From Eonycteris spelaea (taxonomy: Eukaryota > Chordata > Mammalia > Chiroptera > Pteropodidae), in NCBI GenBank assembly GCA_003508835.1, contig PUFA01000143.1, positions 3,001,501 to 3,065,500 of the forward strand: 64,000 nucleotides of DNA, written 5' to 3'. Position 1 is the stretch's first letter; each line of letters opens with the position of its first letter. This document shows, one piece after another, positions 31,801 to 44,740 of the stretch. Both the position numbers and the translations under genes were made by a program. Below the pieces are notes generated by a model, which saw only the letters and a program-made list of their open reading frames with translations, searched no databases and was not told where the DNA came from.

Positions 31801-34407
31801 GCAAGGTGACCATACTTTGCATCACCAAGCCTTTCTTCTTGTAAGACAAGGTAGTGTGGGCACTAAGAAACCTGGCCCAAGCCAAACTCTACTTTTAAAA
31901 ACTTGATTGGAGAGCTCAGAATCACAACCAAGTTCTGCTTCTAATTCTAGGAAGTAAAGTGTACACCTTGGACCACAGAATCTAGCCCAACTTTACATAA
32001 CAAACCTTTAGGCAGAGGACCTGGCAAATGATCCCAAGACATTCTTAGTAGGAAAAGATAAGTCATTGGAAGTCCATGGCCTTAGGAGGCAGTCCTCTTC
32101 TGGAACTGGGTTAAGTTGCATGGATGTTCGAAAACACAAAATCATGCCAATGTCATATATAAGGTAAAGTCATTTGCAGTACAATTCATGCTATGAAGCC
32201 TGGTTCATTCTATGAAGTAAAGGGAAAATCTCTGGAACAATACTGGTCACTTGGTAGATATCTGATTAGTGCGGTGTTATCCTTTAAGTGATTTCTTCTC
32301 AACAGTCATCCCTAGGTTCACCTTCAAGAATAGTATGGATCTCCCACTAGAACCATTAAAGGTTAAGCTCACAATGACTCAGCATTTCTTTTAGAATACT
32401 GCATAATGGCACTTAGAGCTTCAACCACTCTGAGGTAACTTCATCATTCAGAGTCAGCCTCTAAATTTCAACACAGTTAATGTGTAACCACTGTTTTCAT
32501 TGTATACAGGCAGGTTGTGTGGCCAGAGAGAAAACCTCAGAGCAGTTACCTAAGACAACTGTGGGATAGCATCTGCTGCTGTCCTCAAGTAAGTCTTCTC
32601 ATTCAGACATGACCTTTCAATTGAAGGGCTGTTAGTGGCTATGATACACAGAAAATCTTATTTTCTCAGTGCTTATGTGAATTTTACTAAGGAATGTAGA
32701 AGGTTAACACAAAAGTGAGCATCACACGATCACCCAATTTCATGTGATTTTCGTGTGTTGTCCTCAGGCCAGTCTCTACCTGGTCACAAGAATTTGGAGG
32801 GAAAGCCTAGCTAGTATTGCAAGATTTCCTAATTCTTGGTAAGAGATTTCCAGGCAACTTCCACCTCACTCCCTCTGCTAAGCTAATAAAAGCCTTTTCA
32901 AACATGTTGAAGAAACTGCCTCAATGTCAGTGTTTCAGCTATTTTTCCATATTGGTTAAGCCAGTTTCTTGCAGATTTTTAGTCTGTGGTTTGATTAGAG
33001 AAATTCTTAAGCAGACTTTGTTCTTGCAATAAAAAGGTAATCTCACAATGTCTCACCATTTTTCCTACAGTAGAGCATATGGCATCTATGGTTTCAACCG
33101 CTATCCATTCATTTCTTCACAGCACACTCAGGCTCGATTATGAATTCAGCCAATGTTTGACTTCTGCCTCCACTGGCATAGGCAGTTTTACTAACAAACA
33201 TACAAAAGTAGATGTGAATTAAAGATCATTTACTGCCCTCATATTCCGTTGACCTCACATAAGATTTATAATGTAGACATGAAATTCGATTAGAGGTCAG
33301 TACTAAGTTGTCTTGGCCACCTTGCTTTTCATGCATATTAATGATTTCTCAGTGTTGATTTGAATTTTCTCAGTTATATGCACTTGTCACAGCAAAAAAA
33401 AAAAAAAAGCACTACATCATCTTCCTATGTGAGAATGTGGAATTTTGAAATGGGCCCAAGGCACAAGGCCTCTCTTTTCCTCGCATAAGTAGAAGTGAGA
33501 CTGAGAACCAAGGCACTAAGCCTATCTCTCAGATAACTAGTAGAATGGATAACTTAACCCACAGGGCAAGTCTGTCCTCAAGTAACTTGCATCTTATCTC
33601 AACACGTAGGGCTTTGTTTCCTGCCTGCATTTCCTCTTGATATCCAGTGTGCTGTTTTTGGTTGCAGTAACCATCCCTACCTTTATTTCCAGAAAGTAGA
33701 TTTGAGAAATCAGCCCAGAGTTCCAAACCCATTCTCTGTGAACAAATGTTGTCTGAAGACTTGTCTCAAGCAAAGGCCTTCTGTAGAAAAGAAAAAGAAA
33801 ACAGAGACTGTGGAAATCTTAAGCAAGTCAGGACCTCCTAAAAAGATACAGTTGAAACCCAGGCCTACAACTTAAAGACCATCCAATGGGAACAATGTCC
33901 ACTCTCAAGAACTCGGCCGACAAATATCCAGCCTGGCCCTTGTTACCTGAAAAACTTGTGGACACCTTGGTTGATAGAAACAAGCTGTCATATCCTAAGA
34001 GGAGGCAGAATGGAGGTCTCTGTGCATGCCTTCATAAATGTACTCCCCTGAAAGCATTTAGGATAGAAATTGGGCTGATGGTACCAACCATGTGTCATCC
34101 TAACAGTACATTTGATAAACCTGGTACCACATCACCAAATTTCCATTTAGAGAATTATTGATGGATGACCATATCTTTTACGACCAAGTCTTTCTTCTGG
34201 TAAGCGAAGGTAGTTTAAATACTAAGAAACCTGGCCATAGCCTAGATTGTTCTTTAAAACACTCGATTGGGGAGCTCAGAAACATAAACCAAATATTGCT
34301 TCTTTTTCTAGAAAGTAGAGTGGAGATCTTGCCCCACAGAATTTAGCCTAAGTTTACATAATGAATCTTTAGGTAGAGGACTTGGCAAATGGTCACAAGA
34401 CTTTCTC

Positions 34408-34452
<45 letters not shown>

Positions 34453-37400
34453 TGGAAGTCCATGGCCTAGGAGGCAATCCACTGCTGGAACTGGGGTAAC
34501 TTTGATGGATGTTTGAAAAGACAACACCATGCCACTCTCATATATAACATGAACTCATTTTCAATATGATCCATGCTCTGAAGCCTGGTTCATTATATGA
34601 AGTAAAGTGAAAAGCTATTGTCACAGCAACAAGACTGGTCACTTGGTAGACACCAGATTAGTGCTTGGTATTCTTTGATCCCCATGTGAGTTAAACCAGG
34701 TGTTTACTTGATCTCTGTGTGATTCCCTAGTGATTTCTAAGTGATTTTTCAGGTGTTTTTCACGTTATTACTTTTCCAATATATTTAAAGAAGTGTTTTC
34801 AATATTCAGTATTGAGCCATGTACTTTCAGCAATTCACTATCGATAGTATTGGCCAATGGTCCGCATAAAAATAGTGCGGGAGTACTGCATGAAGCAGTT
34901 CAGAGTTATACTCACAGTGACTCAGCATTTTTGCTATAACACAGAAAAATTGTGCTTATAGTTTATACTGCTCCCAAGTAGTTTTGTCAAGCAGACTCAG
35001 CTTCCAAATATCAATGCTTTAATGTTCGACAGCAGCTTCCATTGTGTGAACAGGTTGCCTGAGCACAGATGAAACCTAAGGCCAGTTATCTAACAGCAAT
35101 TGTCTGTTAACCTATGCCACCGTGCTCAAGTGAACCTTTTCCTGCAGACATATCCTTTTGATTGTAGGGCCGTGAGGTGGCTATGTACTACAGATATGAT
35201 CATTTTCTCAGTAGTTAATTAAATTTTACTGAAGAATGGAGTCTGGTAACTCAAAAGTAAGCACCATATCATTAACTCAATATTACTTGACTCCCTGTGA
35301 TGCCCTCAGGCCTGTCTCTTGATGGTCACGTGAATCCTGCAGGGAACCTCATGAGTATCCTGATATTCCCTAATTCTTGTTATGAGAATTCCAGATGACT
35401 TCCACCTCACTTTCCTCTGCTAGTCTAAAATCAGCTTCTTCAGAACAGGTTGATGGAATAGCTCAATGTCAGATCCTTTCCTTGGTGGTTAAACCAGTCC
35501 CCCTCAGAATTTATAGTCTTAGGTTTGGAATAGAAAAATTCTGAGGCAGCCATTCTTTCTGCCATCTAGTAGTATCCTCACAATGGGTCAGCAATTCTTC
35601 TATAATACAGAAAGTTGGAGGCTATTGTTTCCACTACTATTCAGTTTTTGCCTCACCGCACAATCAGGCTCAATGACAAACACTGCCAATTTGTGACTGT
35701 TGCACAAACAGAAGGCAGCTTTCCTGACAAACAGACAAAACTAGAGGCAAACTAAAGAACATTATCAGCCCGCATATACTGTTGACTTCAAATTAGATTT
35801 GTAATCTGGATACAACATTCAAATGGAGGACAATTAGGAGGCAGTCTCAGTCACCTTCTGCTCCACGTAGACTAACAACTTCTAAGTGTGGATGTGACTT
35901 TTCTCAGTGTTATACACTTTCCTCTACAAAGGGAGTGCTACATCTTCCTTCCTTATGAGGATATGGATTGGTGACACAGGGCCACAGAACAGGTCCTATC
36001 TATGCCAAACAAAAAGTAGAAGGAAGACTGGGACCCAAAGGTCTAAGGCTGTCCACTCTGAAAACTAGTAGATAGGAAAATCTAATCCAAAATGCAAGCC
36101 TTTCTTCATGCCATTTGATTCTTATCTAGAAACCTAACTTCTTGTCACCAGTCTACATTTCCTATTAGGACCCAAGATGCTGACCTCAGTTTTGCAGTTC
36201 CCATCCCTTCACTTGTTTCCAGGAAATAGACTGAGGACTTAGCACACAGTTTTTCTTCTGACTTCCTCCGACACAGAGTGAAATGTTGGTGAAAGCCCAA
36301 GTTCCAAGCTTGTTTTCTCTGAACAAATGTTGCCTGGAGCCCTGGCTCAAAAGCAAAAGCCTTTTATGGAAGTACATATTAAACTGAGACTGTGGAAATC
36401 TGAACCTAGACTTGACCACCTAAAAGGAAGCAGTTAAACTCAGGGGCACAACATCAAATCATCTAATTGGTAACAATATCCAGTCTGAAGGCCTAGGTCC
36501 ACAAACATGCAGCCTGGTTCCTGCTTACTGAAACTACTATGGACATCTTGGCCTATGAAACCAAGCTGTGATCACCTTGAAGGAGAAAGAATGGAGGACA
36601 TGCTGCATGCCTCCTAGACTTACTCCCTTGAAGGTATTTATGAAAGAAATTGGGCCGAAGACACCAACCTGTCATCATAACCGTACATTCAGCAAAAAAC
36701 TGGTTCAACATCACCTATAATTCTTTGATACAATTATTGAAAGGTGACCATACCTTACAGCACCAAGTCTTTCCCCTGGTAATAGAATATAGTTTGGTCA
36801 CTAAGAAACCTGGAACAAAACTGAAACTGTTTTATGTTACTTGATTGGAGAGCCTGGAAGCACAGACAAGCATTGCTTTATTTCCGGAAAGCAGGTTGGA
36901 GACCTTGGCACACAAAATCTAGCCTAACTTTACTGAATGGATCTTTAGACAGAGGATGTGACACATGGTCACAAGACCTTCTTAGTAGGAAAAATAATGT
37001 CAATGGAAGTCCATGGCCCAAACCCTGTCCTTTGCCGGAACTAAAGTTGTGTGGATGCTTGAATGCACAATACTGCAATGGTCTCATTTATAGGGTACAC
37101 TCTAGTGCAAAACAATTCATATACTGAAGCCTGATTCATTGTAAGAGGTAAGGTAAAAACCTAAAGCCACAGCAACAAGACTGGTCACCAGATTCCTATA
37201 GGGTCTTCATTGATCCCACGTGAATCTCTCCAGGTATTCACATGACCTCTGTGTAATTCCCTGGTGATTACTATGTGATTTTCAGGTGACTTGCACCTTA
37301 TTCCTTTTTCCCTATCCTTAAACAAGTGTTTTCAAAACACATATAACAACCTCTCATTTTCAAAATTTCAGCATTGAGTCATTTGCCTTTAAGCAAATTC

Positions 37401-39405
37401 TTCTCTACAGTAGTAACCTAAAGTTCACCCTCAAGAATAGCATGGATATCCCAGAACTGTTAAGGATTATGCTCACAGACTCAGAATTTCTGCTAAAATA
37501 CAAAATAATGGCTCTTAGAGTTTCCACCACTCTAAAGTAGCTGTGTCATTCAGACTTTGCCTCTAAATTTCAACATGGTTAATGTGTGACTGCTGCTTTC
37601 ATTGTATGCAGTCAAGTTGCAAGAGCAGAGATGAAACCTTAGGGCAGTTACTTAAGACAAGTGTGTGTTAGCCTATGCCACTATCCTCAAGCAAGTCTTC
37701 TCAAGCAGACATGGCCTTTCGATGGAAGGGCTGTTAGGTGGCTGTATTACACAGGTAATCTTATTGTCTCAGTGTTTGTGTAAATTTTACCAAGGAATGA
37801 AAAGGGATAACACATAAGTGAGCACCACATAATCACCCCAATTTCATATGATTTTTGTGTGTTGCCCTCAGGCCAGTCTTTTCCTGGTCACCAGAATCCA
37901 GCAGGAAAGTCTCCTAAGTATTGTGAGATTTCCTACATCTTGGTATTAGATTTCTAGCCAACTTCTACCTCATTGCCTCTGATGGATAATCCAGGCTTTT
38001 AAAGAACATGTTGAACAAACTGCCTAAATATCAGGTCTCAGTGTTTTTTACATATTGGTTAATCCAGTCTCCCACAGATTTTTAGTCTTTGGTTTGATAT
38101 AGAGAAGTTCTTAAGCAGCCATTTTGTTTGTTTGTTTTTGTTTTTGTTTTCTGCAATGAATAGGTAACCATATAATGAATCAACATTTTTCCTACAATAA
38201 AGCAATATGACAACTATGGTTTCAACTGCTATCGATTAGTTTCCTCACAGCACACTCAGGCTCAATTATGAATGTAGCCAATGTGCCAATACTGCCTCCA
38301 CTCATATAGACAGTTTTCATGACAAATAACAAAAGGAGAGATAAATTAAAGATCACTGACTGCCCTCATATACCATTGACCTCATATAAGATTTGGAATG
38401 TGACATGAAATTCATATGGAGGTCAATACGAAATCTGTCTCTCACACTTTCTGTTCCACTCATACTAGTGATTTTTCAGTGTTGATGTGAATTTTCTCAG
38501 TGATAATCACTCGTCACTTCAAGAAAGCACTATATCATCTTCCCTCTTGAGGATGTGAATTGATGACATGTGCCCAAGGCACAAGGCTTGTCTTTGCCTA
38601 ACAAAAATAAAGGGAGCCTGGGAACCAAGGCACTAAGCCTTGGCTCTCTGAAAACTAGTAGACAGGATAACTTAAACCACAGATCACATTGATTCTCATG
38701 GAATTTGAGTCTTATCTCGAAACCTAGGACATTGTTTCCTGCCTGCATTTCCTATTGGGATCCAATATGCTGTTTTTGGTTGCAGTTACAATCCCTACCT
38801 TTATTTCCTGAAAGTAGATTTGAGAAATTAGCCCAGAGTATTTCTTATGATTGACAATAGAACATAGTTTGGGCGCTAAGAAACCTGATCAGAGCCTGAA
38901 TTGTTTTATAAGTTACTATATTGGAGAGCCTAGAAGCACAGCCAAGCATTGCTTTTATTTCTGGGAAGGAGAGTAAGGACCTTGGCACACAGATCTAGCC
39001 TACTGTTACTTAACAGGTCTTTAGATATTGGATGTGGCTTATTAACACAAGACCTTATTGGTAGAATAAAATTTTGAAAGGAGGCCTTTGCCCAAGACCT
39101 AGTCCTCTGCCAGAATTAGGGTAAGCTGTGTGGACATTTGAATACACAACACAATACCAGTCTCATGCATATGGTACACTTGAGTGCAAAAAATTTCACA
39201 AATGAAGCCTGATACACTGTAAGTGCTAAGGTGAAAACCTACAGTCACAGCAAGAAGACTAGTCACCTGGTAGACACCAGATTCTTGCAGGGTCTTCCTT
39301 GATCCCCACGTGAATCCCTCCAGGTATTCATTTGATCTCCATGTAATTTTCTGGTGATTACTACATGATTTTCAGATGACTTCTACTTTATTCCTTTTCC
39401 CCTAT
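28879..39405 (-). repeat. Complex tandem array, right block 1, short units
   Basis: Minus-oriented array in units of about 2.4-2.56 kb. The sub-repeat B landmark (reverse complement, 'gacctttc...ttgaaggg') recurs near 30,222, 32,609, 35,150 and 37,707. All units lack module X. Two subtypes are visible: in one (near 29,905, 32,295, 37,390) the sequence after 'cctttaagcaa' reads 'tcttctcgacagta', in the other (34,840) it reads 'ttcactatcgatagta'. Deletions join non-adjacent parts near 32,285 and 38,848. The block stops in mid-unit at the junction near 39,405. No gene is supported. Confidence 0.9.
34411..34447 (+). repeat. A37 homopolymer
   Basis: Thirty-seven consecutive A. The same place in other units has a short A run after 'cttcttagtagg', for example near 52,920 and 55,536, so this is expansion of a local run and not a retrotransposon tail: no SINE or LINE sequence and no target duplication flank it. 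Confidence 0.95.
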
Positions 39406-39410
39406 AATTT
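39401..39410. other. Array inversion junction 2
   Basis: Minus array reads up to 'attccttttcccctat'. Plus array, at the end of B', begins within 'aatttttctccaattgaatg'. Orientation changes within about 10 bp, with no element or spacer between. Confidence 0.8.
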
Positions 39411-42400
39411 TTCTCCAATTGAATGTGGTGTCCCCACTACAAGTCTCATTTGAAGTCAACAGTTATACTGGCAGTCAATGATCTTTAATTTACATCTAGT
39501 TTTGTCTGTTTGTCAGGGAAACTGCCATCTGTTTGGGGCAACAGTCACACATTGGCAGCATTGATTATTGAGCCTGAGTGTGCTGTGAAGCAGAGACTGG
39601 ATAGTGGTGGAAACAATAGCCACCATTTTTCTGTATTGTAGGAAAAATGCTGAGTCATTGTGAGGATACCGCTTGATGGTGTTAAAAAATGGCTGCCTCA
39701 GAATTTCTCTATACCAAACATCAGAGAACAAATTCTGTCAGGAAGTGGCTTAACCACCAGGAAAGAAATCTGAGATATCGATGTTGAGGCTGTTCAATCA
39801 AAATGTTCTCAGGAGGCCTATTTTAGCCCAACAGAAGAAAGTGAGGTGGAAATCGACTGGAAATCTCGTACCAAGATTTAGGGAATCTCGTGATACTCAT
39901 AAGACTTTCCATGAAATTCACTTGACCAGGTAGATACTGTCTTGAGGGCAACACACGAAAATCACATGAAATTTGGGTCATGGTGTGGTACTCACTTTTG
40001 TGTTACCTTCTACATTCCTTGGCAAAGTTCACATGTGCCCTGAGAAAATAACATAACCTGTGTATCATAGCCCCCTAACAGCCCTTCAATCAAAAGGTCT
40101 TGTCTGCATGAGAAGACTTGTTTGAGGACAGTGGCATAGGCTAACACACATTTGTCAGTTAGGTAACTGTCTGAGGTTTCATCTCTGGTCAGGCAACCTG
40201 CTTGTATACAGTGGGAGCAGCGGTCACACATTAAACACATCGAAATTTATAGGCTGAGTCTAAATAACAAAGCTACCTTATAACAGTTGAAACTCTAAGT
40301 GCCATAGTGCTGTAGCATAGCAAAAATGCTGATCATTGTGAGACTAACCCTTAACCATTCTGGTGGGATATCCATGCTATTATTGAAGATGAATCTTAGG
40401 CTACTACTGTTCAGAAGAAATGAAAACACATGTTGAGGATAGGAGACAAGGAAAAAGGTGGAAGTCACCCAAAAATCATGTAGTATTCATAAGGGAATGA
40501 CACAAAGTTCAACTGAATACCTGGAGGGATTCACGTGGGGATCAAGGAAGACCCTGCAGGAATCTAGTGTCTACCAGGAGACGTGTCTTGCTGCTGTGGA
40601 TTTAGGTTTTTACCTTACCCCTTACAATGAATCAGGCTTCAGTTTGTGAAATGTTTTGCACTTGAGTGTACCCTGTAAATGAGACCAGTGAGGTGTTGTG
40701 TACTCAAACGTCCACACAAGTTACCCTACTTCCGGCAGAGGACTGGGTCCTGGGCCATGGATTTGCATCAACATTTTTCCCGACCAAGAACGCCTTGTGA
40801 CCATGTGCTGCATTTTCTCTCTAAAGATCCTTTAAGTAAATTTAGGCTAGATTCTGTGTGCCAAGATTTCCAACCTGCTCTCTGGAAATACAAACAATGC
40901 TGGCCATGCTTCCAGGCTCTCCAACTGAGTAACTTACAAAACAGTTCAGGCTTTTCTAAGGTTTCTCAGTTCCCATACACTGTTCTATTACCAGGGGAAA
41001 GCTTTGGTGCTATAAGATATGGTTACCTTTTATTAATTGTATCAAAGAAAATGGTTGACATGAAACCAGTTTGTTTTGAATGTACTATTATGATGAAACA
41101 GGTTGCTGTCTCCAGCCCAATTTCTATAGTAAATTCTTTAATGGGAGGAAAGACTCACAATCTTGCACTGAGTCCTCCATTCTTTCTCTTTCTAAAAGAT
41201 GACAGCTTGATTCTGTAGGCCAAGGTGTCCACAATAGTTTCAGGTACCAGTATCCAGGCTATTTGTTTGATGGGCCTAGGTCTTCAGACTGGATATGGTT
41301 ACCAATTGGATGATGTTGACTTTGTGGTCCTGAGTTTAACTGCTTCCTTTTAAGTGGTCAAGGCTTGGTTCAAATTTTCACAGTCTCCATTTTATATTTA
41401 CTCCCATAAAGAAGGCTTTTGCTTTAAGCCAGAGCTTTAGGCAACATTTGTTCACAGAAAACAGGCTTGGAACTTGGGAACTTGGGTTTATGCCACCATT
41501 TCATCTGTGTTGGAGAAAGTCAAAAGAAATGCTGTCAGCTAATTTCTCAGATCAGCTTTCTAGAAATATAAGTTAGGATTGGAACTTTAAAAGCAAGGTC
41601 AGCACCCTGTTTCCTAATAGGAAATAAAGACCGGAGACAAGGTCTTTAGATAAGATTCAAATTACATGAGCACAGGCTTGTCTTTAGGATTAAGTTCTCC
41701 TCTCTACTACTTTTCAGAGGGGATAGGTTTCTGGCTCTGTGTATTAGACTACCTTCTACATTTTTCCTAGAAAATACAGACCTTGTGCCTTGGGCACGTG
41801 TCACCTATCCATATTCTCACATGGGAGGATGATGTTGTTCTCCCTTTGTAGTGAAAAGTTCATATCATAGAGAAAATTCACATCAACAGTGAGAAGTCAT
41901 TAGTCTACATGGATCAGAAGGTGGCCAAGACAGACTTCTTACTCTCCTTTAATCGAATGTTGTGTCCGCATTACAAATCTAAGTTGAAGTTAAAGGTATA
42001 TATGCGGGCAGTCCATGATCTTTAATTCACCTCTAGTTTCGTCTGTTTGTCAGGAAAACTGTCTTCTGTTTGTGGAGGAGATGTTGCACATTGGCAGCAT
42101 TGAATATTGAGCTTTAGTGTGCTGAGAGGAAGCAATTGCAGAGTGTTCGCCATTTTCCATATTGTAGGAAAAATGCTGAGTCATTGTGAGGATACCACTT
42201 GATGGTGGAAAAAACAGCTGCCTCAGAATTTCTCTATGGAAAACCTCAGACTACAAATTCTGAGATGGACTGACTTAACCACCAAAAAAAAATCTGAGAT
42301 ATTGACATTGAGGCTGTTCCATGAACGTGTTCTGAAGATGCATATTTTAACCTTGAAATCTTGTACCAAGGATTAGAAAATCTTGCAATACTCATGAGGC

Positions 42401-44737
42401 CTCCCTGAGGGATTCATGTGACCATCAGGAGACAGGCCTGAAGGCACCACAGGAAGTGAGGTATACTGGGCTAATGGTGTGGCTCTCACTTTTGAATTAT
42501 CCTCTCCATTTCTTTGTAAAATTTAGATAATCACTGAGGAATAGATAGTGCCTGTATAGCAGAGCCACCTAAAGGCCTTTCAATAGAAAGGTAATGTCTG
42601 TAAGAGAAGGATGGATTAATGAAAGTGGCATAGGTTAACAGAAAATTATTGGTAGGTAACTGAGGTTAGCTTTCATCTGTGATGAAGCAACATTCTTGAA
42701 TGCAATGGAAGTTGAGGTTGAACATTAACCGCATTGATATTTGGAGGCTGAGTTTGCTTAACAAAGCTACTTTAGAGCGGTATAAACTACTAGCTCCATT
42801 TTGCTGTATTTAGCAAAAATGCTGAGTCATTGTTAGTATAACTCTGAACAGCTTCATGTGACGCTCTTGCACTATTCTATTATGTGGAACTTTGGAGATT
42901 ACTGTCAGCAGAAAATTGCTTAAAGGCCAATGACTCAATTCTGAATATTGAAAATAAGAGTTAATGAGATGAGTTTTGAAAACACTCGTTTGAAAATAGG
43001 GGAAGAGAAACAAGGTGGAAATCACTTGAAAATCACTTAGAAATCACTAGGGAATCACGAAAAGAATAAATAAACACCTGGTGGAATTTACATAAGAATG
43101 AAGGAATACCCCGCTATAATCTGGTACATTCCAACTAACCAGTCTTGTTGATATGGCCATAGGTTTTCACGTTACATCGTAGAGTGAAACAGACATCACA
43201 GCATGAATCATATGAGTTTACTTTATATATGTGATTAGTGTGGTGCTGTGTTTTCAAACACCAACTTACCCTAGTTAGAGCAGAGGACTGCCTCCTAGTG
43301 CTATGAACTTCCAACAACTTTTCTTTTCCTATCAAGAATATCTTGTGATCATTTGTAAAGTCCTAAATATTTGTTATGTACATTTAGGCTAGAAACTGTG
43401 GGTCATGGTCTCTCCTCTATTTCCTAGAATTAGGAGCAATATTTGGTTGTGATTACCATCTCCCCAATCAAGTTTTTAAAGAACAATCCAGGCTTTATCC
43501 AGGTTTCTTAGTGCTCCTAGTACCTTCTCTTACCAGAAGAAAGGCTTGGTGCTTCAAGCTATGGTCACCTTTCAATAATTGCCTAAAAGGAAAATTGGTG
43601 ACAAGGCACCAGGATTTGCTAAATGTGCTGTTAAGATGACACAGAGTTGGTGCCAGAGGCCCAATTTCTATTGTAAATGCTTTCAAGGGAGTACAGTCTT
43701 GGAGGCATTCACTGAGTCCACAATTCTTCTCCTCCTAGGATATGACAGCTCGGTTCTAATGGCCCAGGTGTGCACAAGAGTTTCAGTAACAAGGACCAGG
43801 CTGGATATTTGTGGGCCGAGATCTTGATACTGGATATTGTTACCAATTGGATGGTATTGACATTGTGGGCCTGGGCTTTAACTATGTCTTTTTAGGAAGT
43901 CCAGGCTTGGTTCAGATTTTAACAGTCTCATTTTTTTTCTTCCCTAAAGAAGGCTTTTGCTTCGAGCCAATGATTTCAGGCAACATTTGTTCATAGAGAA
44001 AAGGCTTGGAACTGTGTGCTTATGCCACTCTTTCAGTCTATGTCAGAGAAAGTTGTAAGAAAGGCTCTGGGCTAATTCCTCAAATATTCTTTCTGGAAAT
44101 AGAGGTAGGGATTATAACTACAACCAAAAACAGCATATTGGATCCCAATAGGAAATGCAGGCAGAGACAACATCCTAGATTTTGAGGTAAAACTCAAATG
44201 ACATGAGGAAATCTTGCCCCAAGGTTAAATTATCCTATCTACTAGTTTTGAGAGGATAGGCTTACTAACTTGTTTCCCAGTCTCCCTTCTACTTTTTGTT
44301 AGGAAAAGACAGGCCTTGTGCTTTGGGCCCATATAACCAATCCATATCCTTAAAGGTGATGATGATGTAGTGCTCCCTTTGTAGTGACAAGTGCATATCA
44401 CTGAGAAAATTAACATCAACACTTAGAAGTCATTAGTCTACGTGGAGTAGAAGGTGGCCGAAACGCCCTCCTAACTTTCCTCCAGTAGAATGCTATTTAA
44501 ACATTACAAATCTAATTTGATGTCAACAAAATATGCAGGCAGCCAATGATCTTTAATTCACCTCTACTTTTGTCTGTTTGTCAGGAAAATGGCCTTCTTT
44601 CATGGAGGCAGTACTCGCACATTGGCACTGTTGATAATTATGCTACTACTGTTGGTGAAATTGCTTAAAGGCCAATGATTCAATGTTGAAATATTGAAAA
44701 TAAGGATTTATGAGACATGTTTGAAAACACTTGTTTA
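39406..44737 (+). repeat. Inverted plus-oriented block of short units
   Basis: About 5.3 kb in which the repeat runs plus, with B landmarks near 40,090 and 42,590 (spacing 2.50 kb). It contains two units and a partial third, all of the short type without module X. Near 41,830 the sequence goes straight from 'tctcacatgggaggatgatg' to 'ttctccctttgtagtg', which is the X-less join. A deletion near 44,640 joins the end of B' to the middle of B. The longest open frame of the repeat family (179 codons, 40,679-41,218) lies here. Confidence 0.9.
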
Positions 44738-44740
44738 GGA
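44735..44740. other. Array inversion junction 3
   Basis: The plus array ends in 'cacttgtttagga', and the minus array begins in 'aggagtgggctgtctc' (compare 'ggaggctgtctcagcc' in minus units). The 'tagga' shared by both is a possible 5-bp microhomology. Confidence 0.75.

Noticed and set aside
34411..34447. Poly(A) run as the tail of a SINE, LINE or processed pseudogene
   Set aside because: Sequence before and after is ordinary array in register, with no retroposon body or target duplication.
40679..41218. The 179-codon frame as a real protein-coding gene
   Set aside because: No recognised domain, no splice or promoter evidence, and related units carry it only in pieces. It is kept as a finding and not annotated as a CDS.
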